Assembly: GCA_002943765.1 (NCBI GenBank)
Contig: PQWQ01000005.1
Coordinates: 1,488,001-1,552,000 of the forward strand
Reading direction: 5' to 3'
DNA: 64,000 bases
Source: Psoroptes ovis
Taxonomy: Eukaryota; Arthropoda; Arachnida; Sarcoptiformes; Psoroptidae
Under the pieces are notes generated by a model. It did not search any database and was not told where the DNA came from. It saw only the letters and a program-made list of their open reading frames with translations. Below are positions 11,102-23,257 of this stretch, in pieces (the first letter of the stretch is position 1; every line of letters begins with the position of its first letter). The translations under genes and the position numbers were made by a program.

Positions 11102-12116
11102 ATGAGTATATCATCATCATCACAACAATCATCGATTCATAATGGACATAATAATGGTAATGGCAACAATTTACGACCATCAAATTTATCATTTGAACAT
11201 GACCATCACCAACAACAGCAACAATCGATAAAATTAAAACATTCACCAACATCAAGCAGTATGAATGAACAATCATCATCGATGATTAATGAATTATCGC
11301 CTCGGATTCCGCGTAAATCATTCGCAACGAATGTAAGTGTGCTTATCTAATGAATTTTCTTCGATGTTGATTAGAAAATTCCTTTGTTCAATCGAATAGG
11401 ACATTAATAATGATTCACCAAATCAGCTTAAACCTTCATCACCATCGATTATGATGACACCAAAGCATTATCCATCATCAAATAATAATTATATGAAAAA
11501 ACAACCGAATGATTTGATTTATCCGATGACAGATTATGAACCTGAGGTCAAGTATGTTGCGAACGATGATAACACTATGGATGATGATGATGATTATTCA
11601 CCGAAAACAAAAATGATTAAAACACAATCACCGCCACAGCGTAGGAATTCGATAGAAAATCCACAACAAATCGACGTTAGCCTTTACACGACCAAGAAAA
11701 ATGTTGCACAAGGAATGTTGGACATTGCATTGTTATCGGCTAATTGTTCACAATTGAAATATTTACTTTATCATTATGAACGCGATGTATCGATGAGATC
11801 GAATAACAATGAAAGTGCTGGTGCTGCAATCAACAACAACAACAACAACGCCGATAACAGTATTTGGTCATCAATGTTTTCATCATCATCATCAGTATCA
11901 TTGGATTTTTATTTCATCATCAATCTCAGTTGTATTTGTGTATCGATATTTTTACAAATAATTCTTGGCATTTTATTGATTATGAATAGTCGCCATAATG
12001 TTTACATACATCGTTATCAGCGTTTAGCCGATACTTATTCAAATCTTATATTGATAACTGTATTCATTGTCACTGTTGTTAATATATTTTTATCCGTATT
12101 TATTTCAGCACATTGA
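11102..12116 (+). CDS. Ninjurin-family membrane protein, copy B
   Basis: Two exons, 11102-11332 and 11400-12116, joined in phase 0; 315 residues. The core reads YTTKKNVAQGMLDIALL then SANCSQLKYLL, followed by two hydrophobic segments (FYFIINLSCICVSIFLQIIL and LILITVFIVTVVNIFLSVF). The Lys-Asp pair spaced by eight (K-NVAQGML-D) is kept. Between the helix and the first membrane segment there is an extra Ser/Asn-rich loop of about 40 residues, absent from copy A. The N-terminal 165 residues are low-complexity Ser/Gln/His/Asn. Role by family: membrane adhesion or membrane rupture. It is head to head with copy A and is a diverged paralogue rather than a recent duplicate. AATAAA at 12166-12171 lies inside the antisense neighbour. 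Confidence 0.87.
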
Positions 12117-12152
12117 GAAGACATTTTCAAGCAGCAGCAGCACATCATCGAT

Positions 12153-12941
12153 TCAATCATACAACAATAAATGATCAAATGTTTCCAACGATATGAATGT
12201 TTCTATTTGTTCATAATCATCATCATCGGCGGATTTAATTTTCAACATATTACGTTTACGTTTACATATGGTACGTTGTAAAAAACGATATGGTATCTTT
12301 GAATTTATGAAGAAATGATGATCATCATTTGAATCTAACGTTTGGCCGCTATTATTATCATTATTTTTTGAAAATATTATATGAATTTTGATTTGATTAT
12401 TATTATCATCACCATTTTCAATCTCTATCAATGATATACAATCACGAAGATTAATCGTACCGAGGCCCTCATGATGATGTAATTGTTTGGTTTCGAGATT
12501 ATCCGAATCATCATCCGTATTGAATGATGTTGATAATATTTTCAATCGGCCACACAATACTAGTACACAATTATGATTATTAAACATTAAATAACGATCC
12601 GATACACGATCATAACCAAATATTATCATTGTTTTCATGCTTTGATTATTTCGATTATTTAAATGAATTATTTGATCATTTTGAATTGCTGATTGTATTA
12701 ATAAACGATTTCGATGATTAAGCAGACGAAATTCACATAATTCATCCGATTCTGAATATGAATTGAATTGTTTTAGATGAATATTTGGTAAATATTCGTG
12801 TAAAATTTTTCGTTGATTATCATTGATACGATCATCGAATGGTAATCGTTTGATTTGATGATGAATTCCATAGAAAAATCCCAATACATTTCCAGGCTCA
12901 TCATTGGATTCAAGAAGAAAATTATTAAGATCTAAATTCAT
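12153..12941 (-). CDS. Unrecognised single-exon protein, 262 residues
   Basis: The frame is open from 13115, but the stretch before the ATG at 12941 codes for Tyr/Phe/Asn-rich UTR-like sequence, so I start at MNLDLNNFLLESN. The protein has ordinary globular composition for about 100 residues (GNVLGFFYGIHHQIKRLPF, HEYLPNIHLKQFNSYSES), a beta-rich middle (MIIFGYDRVSDRYLMF, NHNCVLVLCGRLKI, GTINLRDCISLIEIEN, IKIHIIFSKN) that could resemble a PH- or Lsm-like barrel, and a basic part RFLQRTICKRKRNML. I recognise no family. It converges on ninjurin B with 36 bp between stops and lies 174 bp beyond the stop of the CYP gene on the same strand. No signal peptide or membrane segment. Confidence 0.6.
   Translation of the reverse strand: MNLDLNNFLLESNDEPGNVLGFFYGIHHQIKRLPFDDRINDNQRKILHEYLPNIHLKQFNSYSESDELCEFRLLNHRNRLLIQSAIQNDQIIHLNNRNNQSMKTMIIFGYDRVSDRYLMFNNHNCVLVLCGRLKILSTSFNTDDDSDNLETKQLHHHEGLGTINLRDCISLIEIENGDDNNNQIKIHIIFSKNNDNNSGQTLDSNDDHHFFINSKIPYRFLQRTICKRKRNMLKIKSADDDDYEQIETFISLETFDHLLLYD
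12166..12171 (+). terminator. Poly(A) signal of ninjurin B inside the antisense gene
   Basis: AATAAA lies 50 bases past the ninjurin B stop and within the last coding codons of the minus-strand unknown gene, so the two mature transcripts should overlap in antisense. Confidence 0.5.
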
Positions 12942-13115
12942 TTGAAATTGTTTATTTTGTTTCGGAAACAAATTTACGAAAAAAAAATTTACTAAAAATT
13001 TATATAAAATATGATTATAATAATAATAATAAATGTATACGAAAATTTTAAATGAATTCGTAACAAAATTGAACCAAGTTGAATTAATTGAATTGAATTG
13101 AATTAAATGATTCAA

Positions 13116-15169
13116 TTAATTTTCTTCATGTTCAACCAAACCAATGCTGTAACATCGATGATTTTCATATGGTAACGCTAACGTGCCTTTCGGTTGAAGC
13201 ATTTGTTTTATTTTCTCCAAATTTTCGGCTGATTCCGAAATTAAACGATATCGTAGCAAAAGACCGGCAACTGTCATTGATAAAATTGAATAAACCATTT
13301 TAAAACCTAGACATGAGCGGCGACCATATGAAAATGGAAGGAAATGTTCTGGTTTTGAAATAGCTCCAGTCATTGGATTAATAAAACGAAATGGATCAAA
13401 TTCAAATGGTCGACGATAATAATGCTCGGATAAATTCAAATGATACATATTGAATAATATCATTGTTCCTTTTGGTACAAAATAGCCTGCAGAATGGATT
13501 TGATTTGATTTAATCATGAAATTTTTGAGCAAACATCCTTACCTTGAATCGATGTATCAAAACAACTTGAATGTGGTACAATCGGTGATAATGTTAGCCG
13601 CAATGTTTCCATTATTGATGCAATCACCAATGTCAGACGATTATTATCTTCAATCGTTATCACTGGTGAATTGTTTTTCAATAAATTTTCATTCGATATC
13701 GATTTAATTTGTTCATGTAACTTTTCTTGAATTCGAGGATTAAGTACCAGATGACCGAGAAGACGATATAATAAATTTCCAACAGCTGAATTACCACCAA
13801 CAAGATCAGCAATTTCATACATTGTTTGATTCCATGTAAAAGTCTTCGGATTTTCCAAATAATGCTCAAGGATCATATCTAAAAATTTTGCCGATGATTT
13901 TATTTGTTTTTCCAGCAATAATTGATCAATATAATTATCATCATCGTTTGAATTATCATTTGAGCTTTGATCTTGACCATTTTTGACATTATTTTTATTA
14001 TCATAAACATCATTATTATTCGAATCAGTGTTATTCGATGATTTTTGACGAAGTTGACGCTCATCTTGCTCTTGTTTCTGTTGTTTCATAATCAAATTAA
14101 GACGTTTCTTAACAATAGTTTCAATTTGATCATGAATCCATTTTGAATCATTGGCTAATCGTTTGTAATAGCGATATTGAGTTAATCGAAATTGTGGTAG
14201 AAAATCGGTTAAATATAATTGATTAATATCTTCGAATATTAGATCAAATTTTTCGGCAATTTCATTCAATTTTTCTTTGTTGATCATTACGTTATCCTCT
14301 TGTTGATGATTATCATCACCATCAATGTCATCGACATTATAATCGAGTAAAAAATGGAAAAATATTTTACATGATAATTGTATGATTGAATTTTTTTCAA
14401 TTATTAAAATATTTGTTTTTCCATCATTGTTCTTATTATCTCCGCTATCATTTGTAATTGATTGTAATTCATTAATAAATTTCTGAACAGATAATTGAAT
14501 ACATTTAGATAAACGTTTAAATGTATCGGTACCGAAACGTGGTATAATGGCTGCATGTGCAATTGAACGTCGTTGTCGATGTAATTCATTCCAATCACAT
14601 AATGCTAATGCATTTTGACGATCATTATTGAAATATTTATCATGACGATAAAAATGTGGACGATTAGCAAAATGTTCACTTTTAATGATCAACACTTCAC
14701 GTATAGCTTCCATTGATGATATTAATATGGTTGAATATGCACCTAATTGTAATGAACATATTGGACCATATTTTTGGCTAAATGCATCGAAACCAGCCCA
14801 TGGATTTGTTGGATATTTTCGTAATGCAAACAGATTACCAATCAATGGTATTTTGAATGGACCAGGTGCATCTTCATTGAGAGTAAGAATAAATCAAAAA
14901 ACAAATTAATGAATTATTAAGGTGATAATCATAAAAAAAATCTGGACTCAGATTTGTTCTTGTTCTTCTTATTCTTCAATTTCAAAGATAATCAATTCAA
15001 TAAATCAAAGCACCACTTTCGAATGACTTTGGCAATGAAAATTTAAGATGATACAACCATGAATCAAACAACCAAAGCAAATATCCAAGGCCAAGGACAA
15101 ATTGAACATAAATTGTCATGTTAACACAAAAACGATGTTCGATCTTATCATCATCAATTTGTATGTTTG

Positions 15170-15204
<35 letters not shown>

Positions 15205-15741
15205 AAGCCGAAATTGAAATTCTTTTAAGCACGTATACCTTGAAGGTGTATTTATTGAAAAGATGATAATGAAATGAAATGAAAAAACTTGGTCAAATCG
15301 ACGGGTGTCCAGTCACGACCTTGGCCCGGATCATCATATCTTATTGATCATAGCATAATGATTAAACCATTTCATATTGATTAATTTTGGACAAAAAAAT
15401 CGAAATGAGATTCGGGAACCACCGATGAAACGAATCACCGATTTTGTTGTAATCAATTTTTCTATGGAATTCAAATAAAATTTTGATCAATACTTACATG
15501 GTAATTTATAAATGTCCACATTATTATTATTATTATTATTACTTTGATTATTTTGATTTAAATGATTTTCAATTTCATTTTCATTATTATTTCGATCATG
15601 TTTCGAATGTTGATCATCATGCCCACCATTTGCTTGGCCGAAAAATTTTTTAATTAAAACATATTGAATCAATGTAAATGATATCAATAAAATAATTGAT
15701 TTTGCTGCCGATGATGGTAATATTGAGAGTAGATCATCCAT
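13116..15741 (-). CDS. Cytochrome P450 of the CYP307 (Spook/Spookier) type
   Basis: Three exons keep phase: 15741-15498, 14871-13543 and 13486-13116; 647 residues. A membrane anchor (residues about 10-32) is followed by an Asn-rich linker and KLPYAPGPFKIPLIGNL, the proline hinge. The ExxR is METLR; the heme loop is FSYGRRSCLG with Cys583. CYP307 hallmarks are the sequence after ExxR (SPIVPHSS) and an I-helix reading LVGGNSAVGN, where the normal acid-Thr pair for oxygen activation is missing. CYP307 enzymes act in the early 'black box' step of ecdysteroid synthesis in the ER. An insertion of about 55 Asn/Asp/Gln-rich residues lies between the F-G region and the I-helix, making it about 100 residues longer than usual. 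Subfamily assignment rests on remembered motifs, but the P450 call is certain. Confidence 0.9.
15172..15203. repeat. (GT)n microsatellite in CYP307 intron 1
   Basis: Sixteen uninterrupted GT units inside the 626-base first intron of the P450 gene. Likely polymorphic. Confidence 0.9.
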
Positions 15742-17244
15742 TGGATTGTTGTACAAATGGTATTTTCAATCAAACATTTATTTAATAAGTTCAAAATTGA
15801 AATGAAACAAAAAAAATTTTCAAACTCAAAATCAAAAGTCGTTTAAATACCAGAGATGGAAAAATGATCATAAAATAATCATTGATTGGTTGTAATGATT
15901 ATTATTCACCACCACCACCACCACCACCAGTAACAAAGATTGGAGGGTGGTCAATATATTCACATTCGACTTTTAGGTTGTTTTCTCTGTCAATTGTTCA
16001 ATTTCACTGCCACCTAAACAGCAACCAAAGATGATGATAATCTATTATCATGTTTAAAAGACATTGAAACATGATTTTTCATGATTGTTCTATGTCCAAC
16101 CTCTTTGAAAATCTGACAAATTTGAACTTGAAATTGAATCGAATAAATTAATTTTGAAAATCAAAACCGAAATTCGTTAATTTTGGATTGATAATCGTTA
16201 TAACATGTTCATGTATTAACCAATCGTATGAAACGATTCGAATCAAAAATCGAAAAAATTTACGGTCATCATTTGAAATTCATTGATTTGGCATTCAAAA
16301 AAAACTAATTAACTTTTGCCCATTTTGATTTACTTGTCACCTGTCATTTGTCTCTGTAAGGGTCAAAAGCGAGAAAATGTGAGCACAGATCTTTATCTGA
16401 TTTAAATTAATGATGATTATCATCATGGTCATCGTGACGATGTCAAGAATGTCCATGTCCATTTTTTTGTTTCGAAGAAAAACCCGTTTTTGGTCAAATC
16501 AAAACTAACGAAGAATATCTTATGATTCAATCAATGGTTTGGCAAAGATCAAGGCAAAGAAATTCAAAGAAATTGATTTGAAAATTGAAAAGATGCATAT
16601 TTAATGAATATTCAACCTTCAATAATAACACTTGTATCATCATCATCATCATCATCATCAATTAATGCATGCAAATCATTTTTAATTCTTTTACCTTGAA
16701 TTTTAACATTTTCATTGTCAAATAACCATTACTAACAGTGGTAATAAAGGTCACATTTGTACTCATTTGCACTGAAATTCAATCGAAAGTTAATGAAAGT
16801 CATTTTCAATTTCGATTTTGATTAAAGAAAAAATTCACCGAAAATAAATGATACAATTAACCAGAATAAACTGGTCATTTGATGATGATCAATGATGATG
16901 ACCATCAAGAAACATCGAAAAAAAACTCGTGATTTGCAATTAAATTCAAAGATAATTACAAAAATGTTTAATTTATTAGATTAGAAATTGTAAAAATGTG
17001 TGGTCAAATACAATTACAATCGGAATTTAAATTAATTTGTATTTCAATTCAATTAAAATATTCCTAAAGATATTTGCTTCTTTATAACTGTGTTTGTTTG
17101 TGATGTCTTGAATTGAGTCGGTGACTTTTTATGGGTAGAAGTCGTGTGGAGATGATTTGTGGCGAAATGATTCATTGGAAATGATGAAGAATTCGATGAT
17201 AATGATGGACAAAAATATGATCAGTGACCAACTAATTTATTAAA
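15742..17244. other. Intergenic region between CYP307 promoter and KCTD9 3' end
   Basis: No coding exon seen. It holds a (CAC)n run at 15907-15929 and an (ATC)n run at 16636-16660, and must carry the CYP307 promoter, since the P450 gene starts at 15741 and points away, and the KCTD9 poly(A) site. Confidence 0.6.
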
Positions 17245-19090
17245 TTAACTAGTCAAATAAAACATATGTAATGGTGTATGAATTAAATCGAATCTGGTTC
17301 CTTTGAGGTTTGCACCACGTAAATTTACTTCATTTAAATCTGAACCGGATAAATCACAGTTTTCTATGAATGATTCAAAGGAATAAAATGAAAATCATTC
17401 AATTAATCGATGGTAATCAATTGTTCACAGAATAATGAATACTTACCAAGATTTGCACCAGCTAAACATGAATAATCTAAATTACAATTTTGTACATTTG
17501 CATTTTTCAATGATGCAATTCGCAAATTGACTCGATGCATTTTTGAACCTTCCAAATTGGCATTCTGATTGGTTTGATTGAAATTTGGTCAGAAATTGGT
17601 CAACAAAAGGAAGAAAAAACAATTAAATCAGTCAAAAATGAATCGAAATCAATTCAATCCAATAACATACATTTAAATTTGCACCTTCCAAATTCGTAGA
17701 TTCATTCAATTTTGATGAATCCATATTTGAACCACGTAATATTGATCCTTCAAGATTACAACAAACCATATGACAATTGATTAATGTTGCACCTTCCAGG
17801 TTACTTTTGGAAATATCGGCACGTTCCAAACAACAATTGGTTAATGTTGCGCCTTGTAAATTAACACCACGTAATATTGCATATTTAAAATTAATATTAC
17901 TTAAATCTAGCCGCGATAAATCGGCACCAGTTAAATTAACACCTTGAAAACGTAAACGACTATCGTTCGATGTTTGTATAATTGCTTTTACAACATCTTT
18001 ACGTGTTAAAGGTGCTAACCCTATAGAACGATCGAATGTATTTTGTAACAAAGATTCTTGTATAACGGTTGCTTCCAATTCGGGTAACAGTGAATAGAAT
18101 CCATAAAATTTTGCCTCTTCCAGTACGCCCATCGGATTCAAGTGTTTATCAATGATTAAATTTCCATGCCTTAAATAACCTAATAATGGTTCAAAATATT
18201 CGGGACTACGATCAATCATATATGCACCTTGTTCATCGATCAATGATGGTACCAAACAATGTGTTGCCGTCCTCGTCGATTTATCGATCATAATCAAATT
18301 CTTTGATTCATTATCATCACTAATACCATTATCATCATTATCATTATTATGATTATTATTATTTTTATCAATATCACTATCATTACAATCACTATTATTA
18401 TTACAATCGCCACTATTATCATTATTGTTATTTATTATCATTGTTGTTTCAAACATTTTGGCCAACATTGATTCTGGTTCTTTTCCGATAATCGTTGAAC
18501 GTGTTGTGGTGAATATCTTACCGCCAATATTTAATTTCAACCATTCATCCCTTGATGACTTGTTCATTGGTTGTTGCTGTTGTTGCTGGTGGTGAATCAT
18601 TTGTTGGTGTTGTTTTACTTTAGATTTATTGTTGATAATTATATTATGATCATTATCATTATGATCAACATTAGTCATACATTCACATTGTTTAGTTTTG
18701 AAATCATTTGTCATTTTATCAATAAAACAAATAAATAATTGTTCATTATCACGTATCAGTTCAAAATTATCATCGTCAATTTCACCGAAATTCATTGTTA
18801 ATAATTTTAATTGTTTACGGTCGATATTATCATTATTGATTGAATTGTATTTTTCATTTATATTCATGATAAATGTTTGAAAATTGTTTGATATTGCAAA
18901 TATCTACACAGAATTAAATTAATAATTAATCATTAAACACAAGGAACAATATGAGCTATCAAACCTTTCCAATTGGATGTTTATGACATTTCGCCAATTG
19001 CTGTTCAGTATGTGGCCATATATTGAAATATATTGTACATCTTTTACGATAATTCATAGTTGTTGCTGTTGATGAATGATGGTCAGCCAT
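17245..19090 (-). CDS. KCTD9-type BTB (T1) plus pentapeptide-repeat protein
   Basis: Four exons on the minus strand keep phase: 19090-18965, 18903-17671, 17564-17447 and 17363-17245; 531 residues. Order: an N-terminal KHA-like domain split by intron 1 (RKRCTIYFNIW, then DDDNFELIRDNEQLFICF), a Gln/His linker, the T1/BTB domain (about 163-325: WLKLNIGGKIFTTTRS, MIDRSPEYFEPLLGYLRHG, GVLEEAKFYGFYSLLPELE), and pentapeptide repeats of the A(D/N)Lxx type (about 358-520: VNLTGADLSRLDLSNINF through NLEGANLNNANLEGS to NCDLSGSDLNEVNLRGANL), ending HTPLHMFYLTS. KCTD9 proteins are thought to be Cullin-3 substrate adaptors. An Asn/Asp run of about 60 residues splits the BTB fold after AKMF; human KCTD9 (389 residues) has only a short loop there. 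Confidence 0.93.
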
Positions 19091-19528
19091 AGTGGGCTAG
19101 TTGAATATTTTCAATTTTGAATAAATCACAGATCAATTAATAAGAATATTTTTTTTTCATAAATTATCATTAAATAAATGTGTTTTGAATAACTATCAAA
19201 ATATTATCAGTCATTTAATTATTTGGAATTACATTGAATATATCGTTGATGATCGTTGTTGATGCACCACCATCAAATGCAAATTTTGATGAAAGTGAAA
19301 ACGTTGTTGAAAAATAATGTGGAAATTTTTCGATAAGGCTAATGAACTTTTCCACCTTTCTCTTTCACCTTTTTTTTCTATTTCATTTTAAATAATCACG
19401 ATCCAATTATTGAAGATGATAATAACTTTCGATTGTTGTCGGTGCTGCTGCTGATGATGATGATGATCGTCAAAAAGGTGGTCATACCAGATCCAGTAGT
19501 ATATTTTTGGAACCAAAGAAAACAGAAA

Positions 19529-19548
19529 TTTCAGGTGATCACCTGAAA
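19529..19548. promoter_or_regulatory. Perfect 20-bp palindrome with paired CAGGTG/CACCTG E-boxes
   Basis: TTTCAGGTGATCACCTGAAA is fully self-complementary. CAGGTG/CACCTG is the core for Snail/Scratch/zfh1 zinc-finger and some bHLH factors. It is 439 bp upstream of the KCTD9 start codon. Confidence 0.4.
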
Positions 19549-20277
19549 AGAGAGAGAAATGGTTCGTTGGATAATTTTTGCTTATCTTCTCGTAGTAATC
19601 GAATCAAAAAGAGTTTCTGGATCTTTGGACTTTGGTAATGATTTCTGGTTTCTCTTTTTTTATTTATTTTTTTGTTGTAAATTTATTTCGATAGCCGAAA
19701 TTGTCAAAAATTCAATTCATTTTCAGTGGACAAAATGGAAAATATCTCCAACAACCAGAAATAGCTGACTTTCGACATATATTCATAGAGTCTCTCTTTT
19801 TTGAATCAATGAAGAGATGTTTGACCTAATTTTTTTTTATTTATTTCTTGGCATCAATTATTATCATTGTTATTTATTATTATTATCATTATTATCGTTG
19901 ATTCGTCTGTTTAATCATTGGCAAATGTAAAATCAATATATGTCTATTCATAGATATATATATGAATGTGAACGATAATGTATAAACATGAATTATATAA
20001 GAATAACCAACAATATTTGAATTTTCGGTTGTGTTATATATTCATCACCATACATGATAATAATGATGATGATGGACATTCATTCAATGGAGGAAAAATA
20101 CTTGAAGAAATTGCACCGATCGGCATATATATCGTGTGTGTGTATTATCAACGAATATATCACCGAAATTAAATATATATCAACATCTATATGTGTGTTT
20201 ATAAACATATGATCATTATTAAATGTAAAAAACATTTCTGGGTTAATATTTACCATTTAAAATATCTGTATCTCGTT

Positions 20278-20484
20278 CTATTGTAGATTCATTGTATATA
20301 TCAGAAGCAAATTTGAATATATACCAAATCCCGTTTGTCGGTCAAATGTGAGTGTGTTTATTATCGTTGAAAACAGTTGTTGTTGCCGTAGTTGTTTTCG
20401 TTCTCGTAAATTTCGATTGTTGATATGACTCCCTGTTAGATACATGCGTCCAAAAAGTATGACGCCAAAGATGTTGGTGTACAA
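20278..20484 (-). other. Possible orphan coding exon with a membrane-segment-like stretch
   Basis: On the minus strand the frame reads RRYIKYICFFISTICLLY, then NIFGVILFGRMYLTGSHINN and a basic stretch RNLRERKQLRQQQ, ending in a stop at 20278. A consensus-like acceptor (TATCTAACAG) sits inside it and a GTATAT donor could end it. It is more protein-like than its surroundings, but I find no partner exons or family. It may be chance. Confidence 0.18.
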
Positions 20485-23236
20485 TAGGCATATAGTTGAT
20501 ATAAAAAAGCAAATGTATTTAATGTATCGCCGTTTAATTGTGTATTGACAAGAGAGAATACAGTGTTATTGAAGCCGACCACCAAAGAAATAACGGCATT
20601 TTTCTATGTTACAATGACAATATATCTTCGTAGAAAATTTGATGCTGATGATGATAATATCAACAAATTTCTCTTTTTTGGTATGACTACTACTTGATGA
20701 TAATGACGTTCATTATATATGTGGTATGGCTCCCAATAACGTATCGGAATAATGATTTCAATGGTTGACAGTGGTGGTTTCAAAGGTATAGGTCTTCAAT
20801 CTTTAATGTATTTTCAATCTAATATCGTCGTGTAATATCTCTCTGCTTTGTATTTTCGGTATCATTATACATCGATTTGCTGAATAAATTTTTAATACAA
20901 AAAAACAAGTTTTACAGTTAGGAAGTTGATTACATCCTTCTTTGATACGATGTTCGATCAAAAATTCACCTAAATTTTAATTTTTTTTTCTGGTTTAAAT
21001 TTCAGCCACAAATAAAAATTAGGTGAATAGGTGAAGATAGATTTTTTTCCAGTTGTCTTTTGCCGCAACAGATGGCGTGCAAGATTGTTATTTTCGGGTC
21101 GAACGCGGGAAAATTTTGAAAATTTGAATTTTTTTTTTTAAATTTAATTAAAAATATTTAAATTAAAATTCAATTTTCGAGTCAAAAATCAGAGAAAAAT
21201 CTGACACTTTTACTCATCGAAATGTCATACAATAGCAAATTTTTAATTTTTGAAATGATTTTTATTTTCAAATTTCCATTAATTCAATCGTTTTCTTGTT
21301 GAACAAAATTGAATCACAATTCGATATTTGATCACAAAACAACGTTTGAAATAAAAAATTCAAAAGGATCGGAAATTGAATAGAAAATAATAATGTCTTG
21401 TTGATGATGTATGTTTATTCGATTATATAATATGTTTGTTTGATCATTGTTTGTGATCATCATTACCATCATTGTGATTATTATTTTCTATACAATCAAC
21501 AAACAAACAATATCAAATCAAATTTGAAAAATTGAAAATTGAATTTTTTTTCCATCACGAGAGAAATGTCATTTAAATTGTCGACAATTTCCATGTCCAG
21601 ATCCATATCGAAACGATTGATATGCTTCCTGCATTTAAATGTCAATAATCAAGAATTTCAATGACTTTAGAGTTTCTTGTTTTTTTTGTGCAATCACAAA
21701 GCATTTATGATCAACGATGTTTCCTGAAAGATTACATAATTAATTCATATTATTTTTGAAATTAATTAATACAAAAAAACAATTATCATATGATTATTTT
21801 TTTTGTTATTAAATAAATGTATATGATGATCATCGAATGATCATTGAATACATTATCAAAGAAAAAGATGAAGATGATGGCGAAAAACCTTAAAATAAAT
21901 ATTAATGAATGAATATAAATAATTTCGGGACTTCATTTTCTCAGGAAATTATTTGCCACTCACCACTCAACCATCCAAATCCAAAAATCGACCATAATAT
22001 TCAGATTATCTTTGATTATATTAGCTGTCACAAGAAAATTTCGGTCATTGACTAAAAAAAAAGTCATTTGATCAGGGGAAATCAAATAATTTTGTATTTT
22101 TAATGATAATGATGATGATCATTGAAGATCTGAAGATGCATCAAAGACATGGTTTAATGTTTTACATTTCAATTAATTACACATTGGCAAACAAGCACAA
22201 ATCAACTACTAGGAATAAGCTAAAGAACTTTGATCAAATTTTTAATGATGATAACCCTTTTTTTCCGCCTCTTTTCAATGTGAATTGTAATCATATGTGA
22301 AGATGTCTTGTATTTACGGGATGATATCTTCTAGAGATCGAAAAAAAAATAATAATTCTCAATCGCCTGAAGCTTTGTGTCTTTGAACTGAATTTTTGAA
22401 AAAATTAATCAAAATCTTTTGAATCATCAAGGAATCAAGTTAAATCCAGTTATCCAGTTGAATGTTTGGAATGTTTGATGTTTACAGCTGCTTCTGCTGC
22501 TGTTGAATTAAATGCTGTTGAATTGAATTTAATTGAATTTAAATACTTTGAATTTTTTCTCCTTTCTGTGACCACAATTTTTTACGACATTACATGATTA
22601 ATCAATTGACAATGGTGAATCAATTTTTACCGTAAAAAATGGGCATCATCTTCAATGATCACCTTCTTCAATCCTCTTCGATGAACATCGTAAACATTCG
22701 CATCGAGCACGATTTTCCTTTGAAATTCATGTTTTAAATAATGGAAATTTCTTAATCATGATTTTTTAAAATTAATTTAAATTGAAAATTGATTGATTAA
22801 TTATCGAATCGTTGAATCAGTTGAGAAATATTCGAAAATTGATTTGATCTAAATTTTATGAGAAACTAATCTTAATGAATTTCGAGTGAACAAAAATTTG
22901 AGTTGATCAAAATGATGTGAATCACCTTGATCAAAGAGTTCAAATGAAATCAATATGGATGAATGTGAATAATTGTTTCGATTAATCTAATTTAATCCAA
23001 TTTCGGCATCATAAGATGTAATCAATCGGATCATGTTTTCGATAAGAAAATAATCATGGATGACATTGAAAGATATACGCGTACACACACATAAACATAC
23101 TTTAACTAAAAAAAATCAAAGGTCAACCATCATCTTCATGATCATCTTAATAAGAAGAAAATTCATTTAGACATAATCATCCAAGAGAAGATTATTCATA
23201 ATTTTCGATGATAATCTCTCTCTGCATGTTAATCCA

Positions 23237-23257
23237 TTTTTTTTTTTTTTTTTTTTT
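23237..23257. repeat. T21 homopolymer
   Basis: Twenty-one consecutive T, the longest homopolymer seen in the window. Confidence 0.9.
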
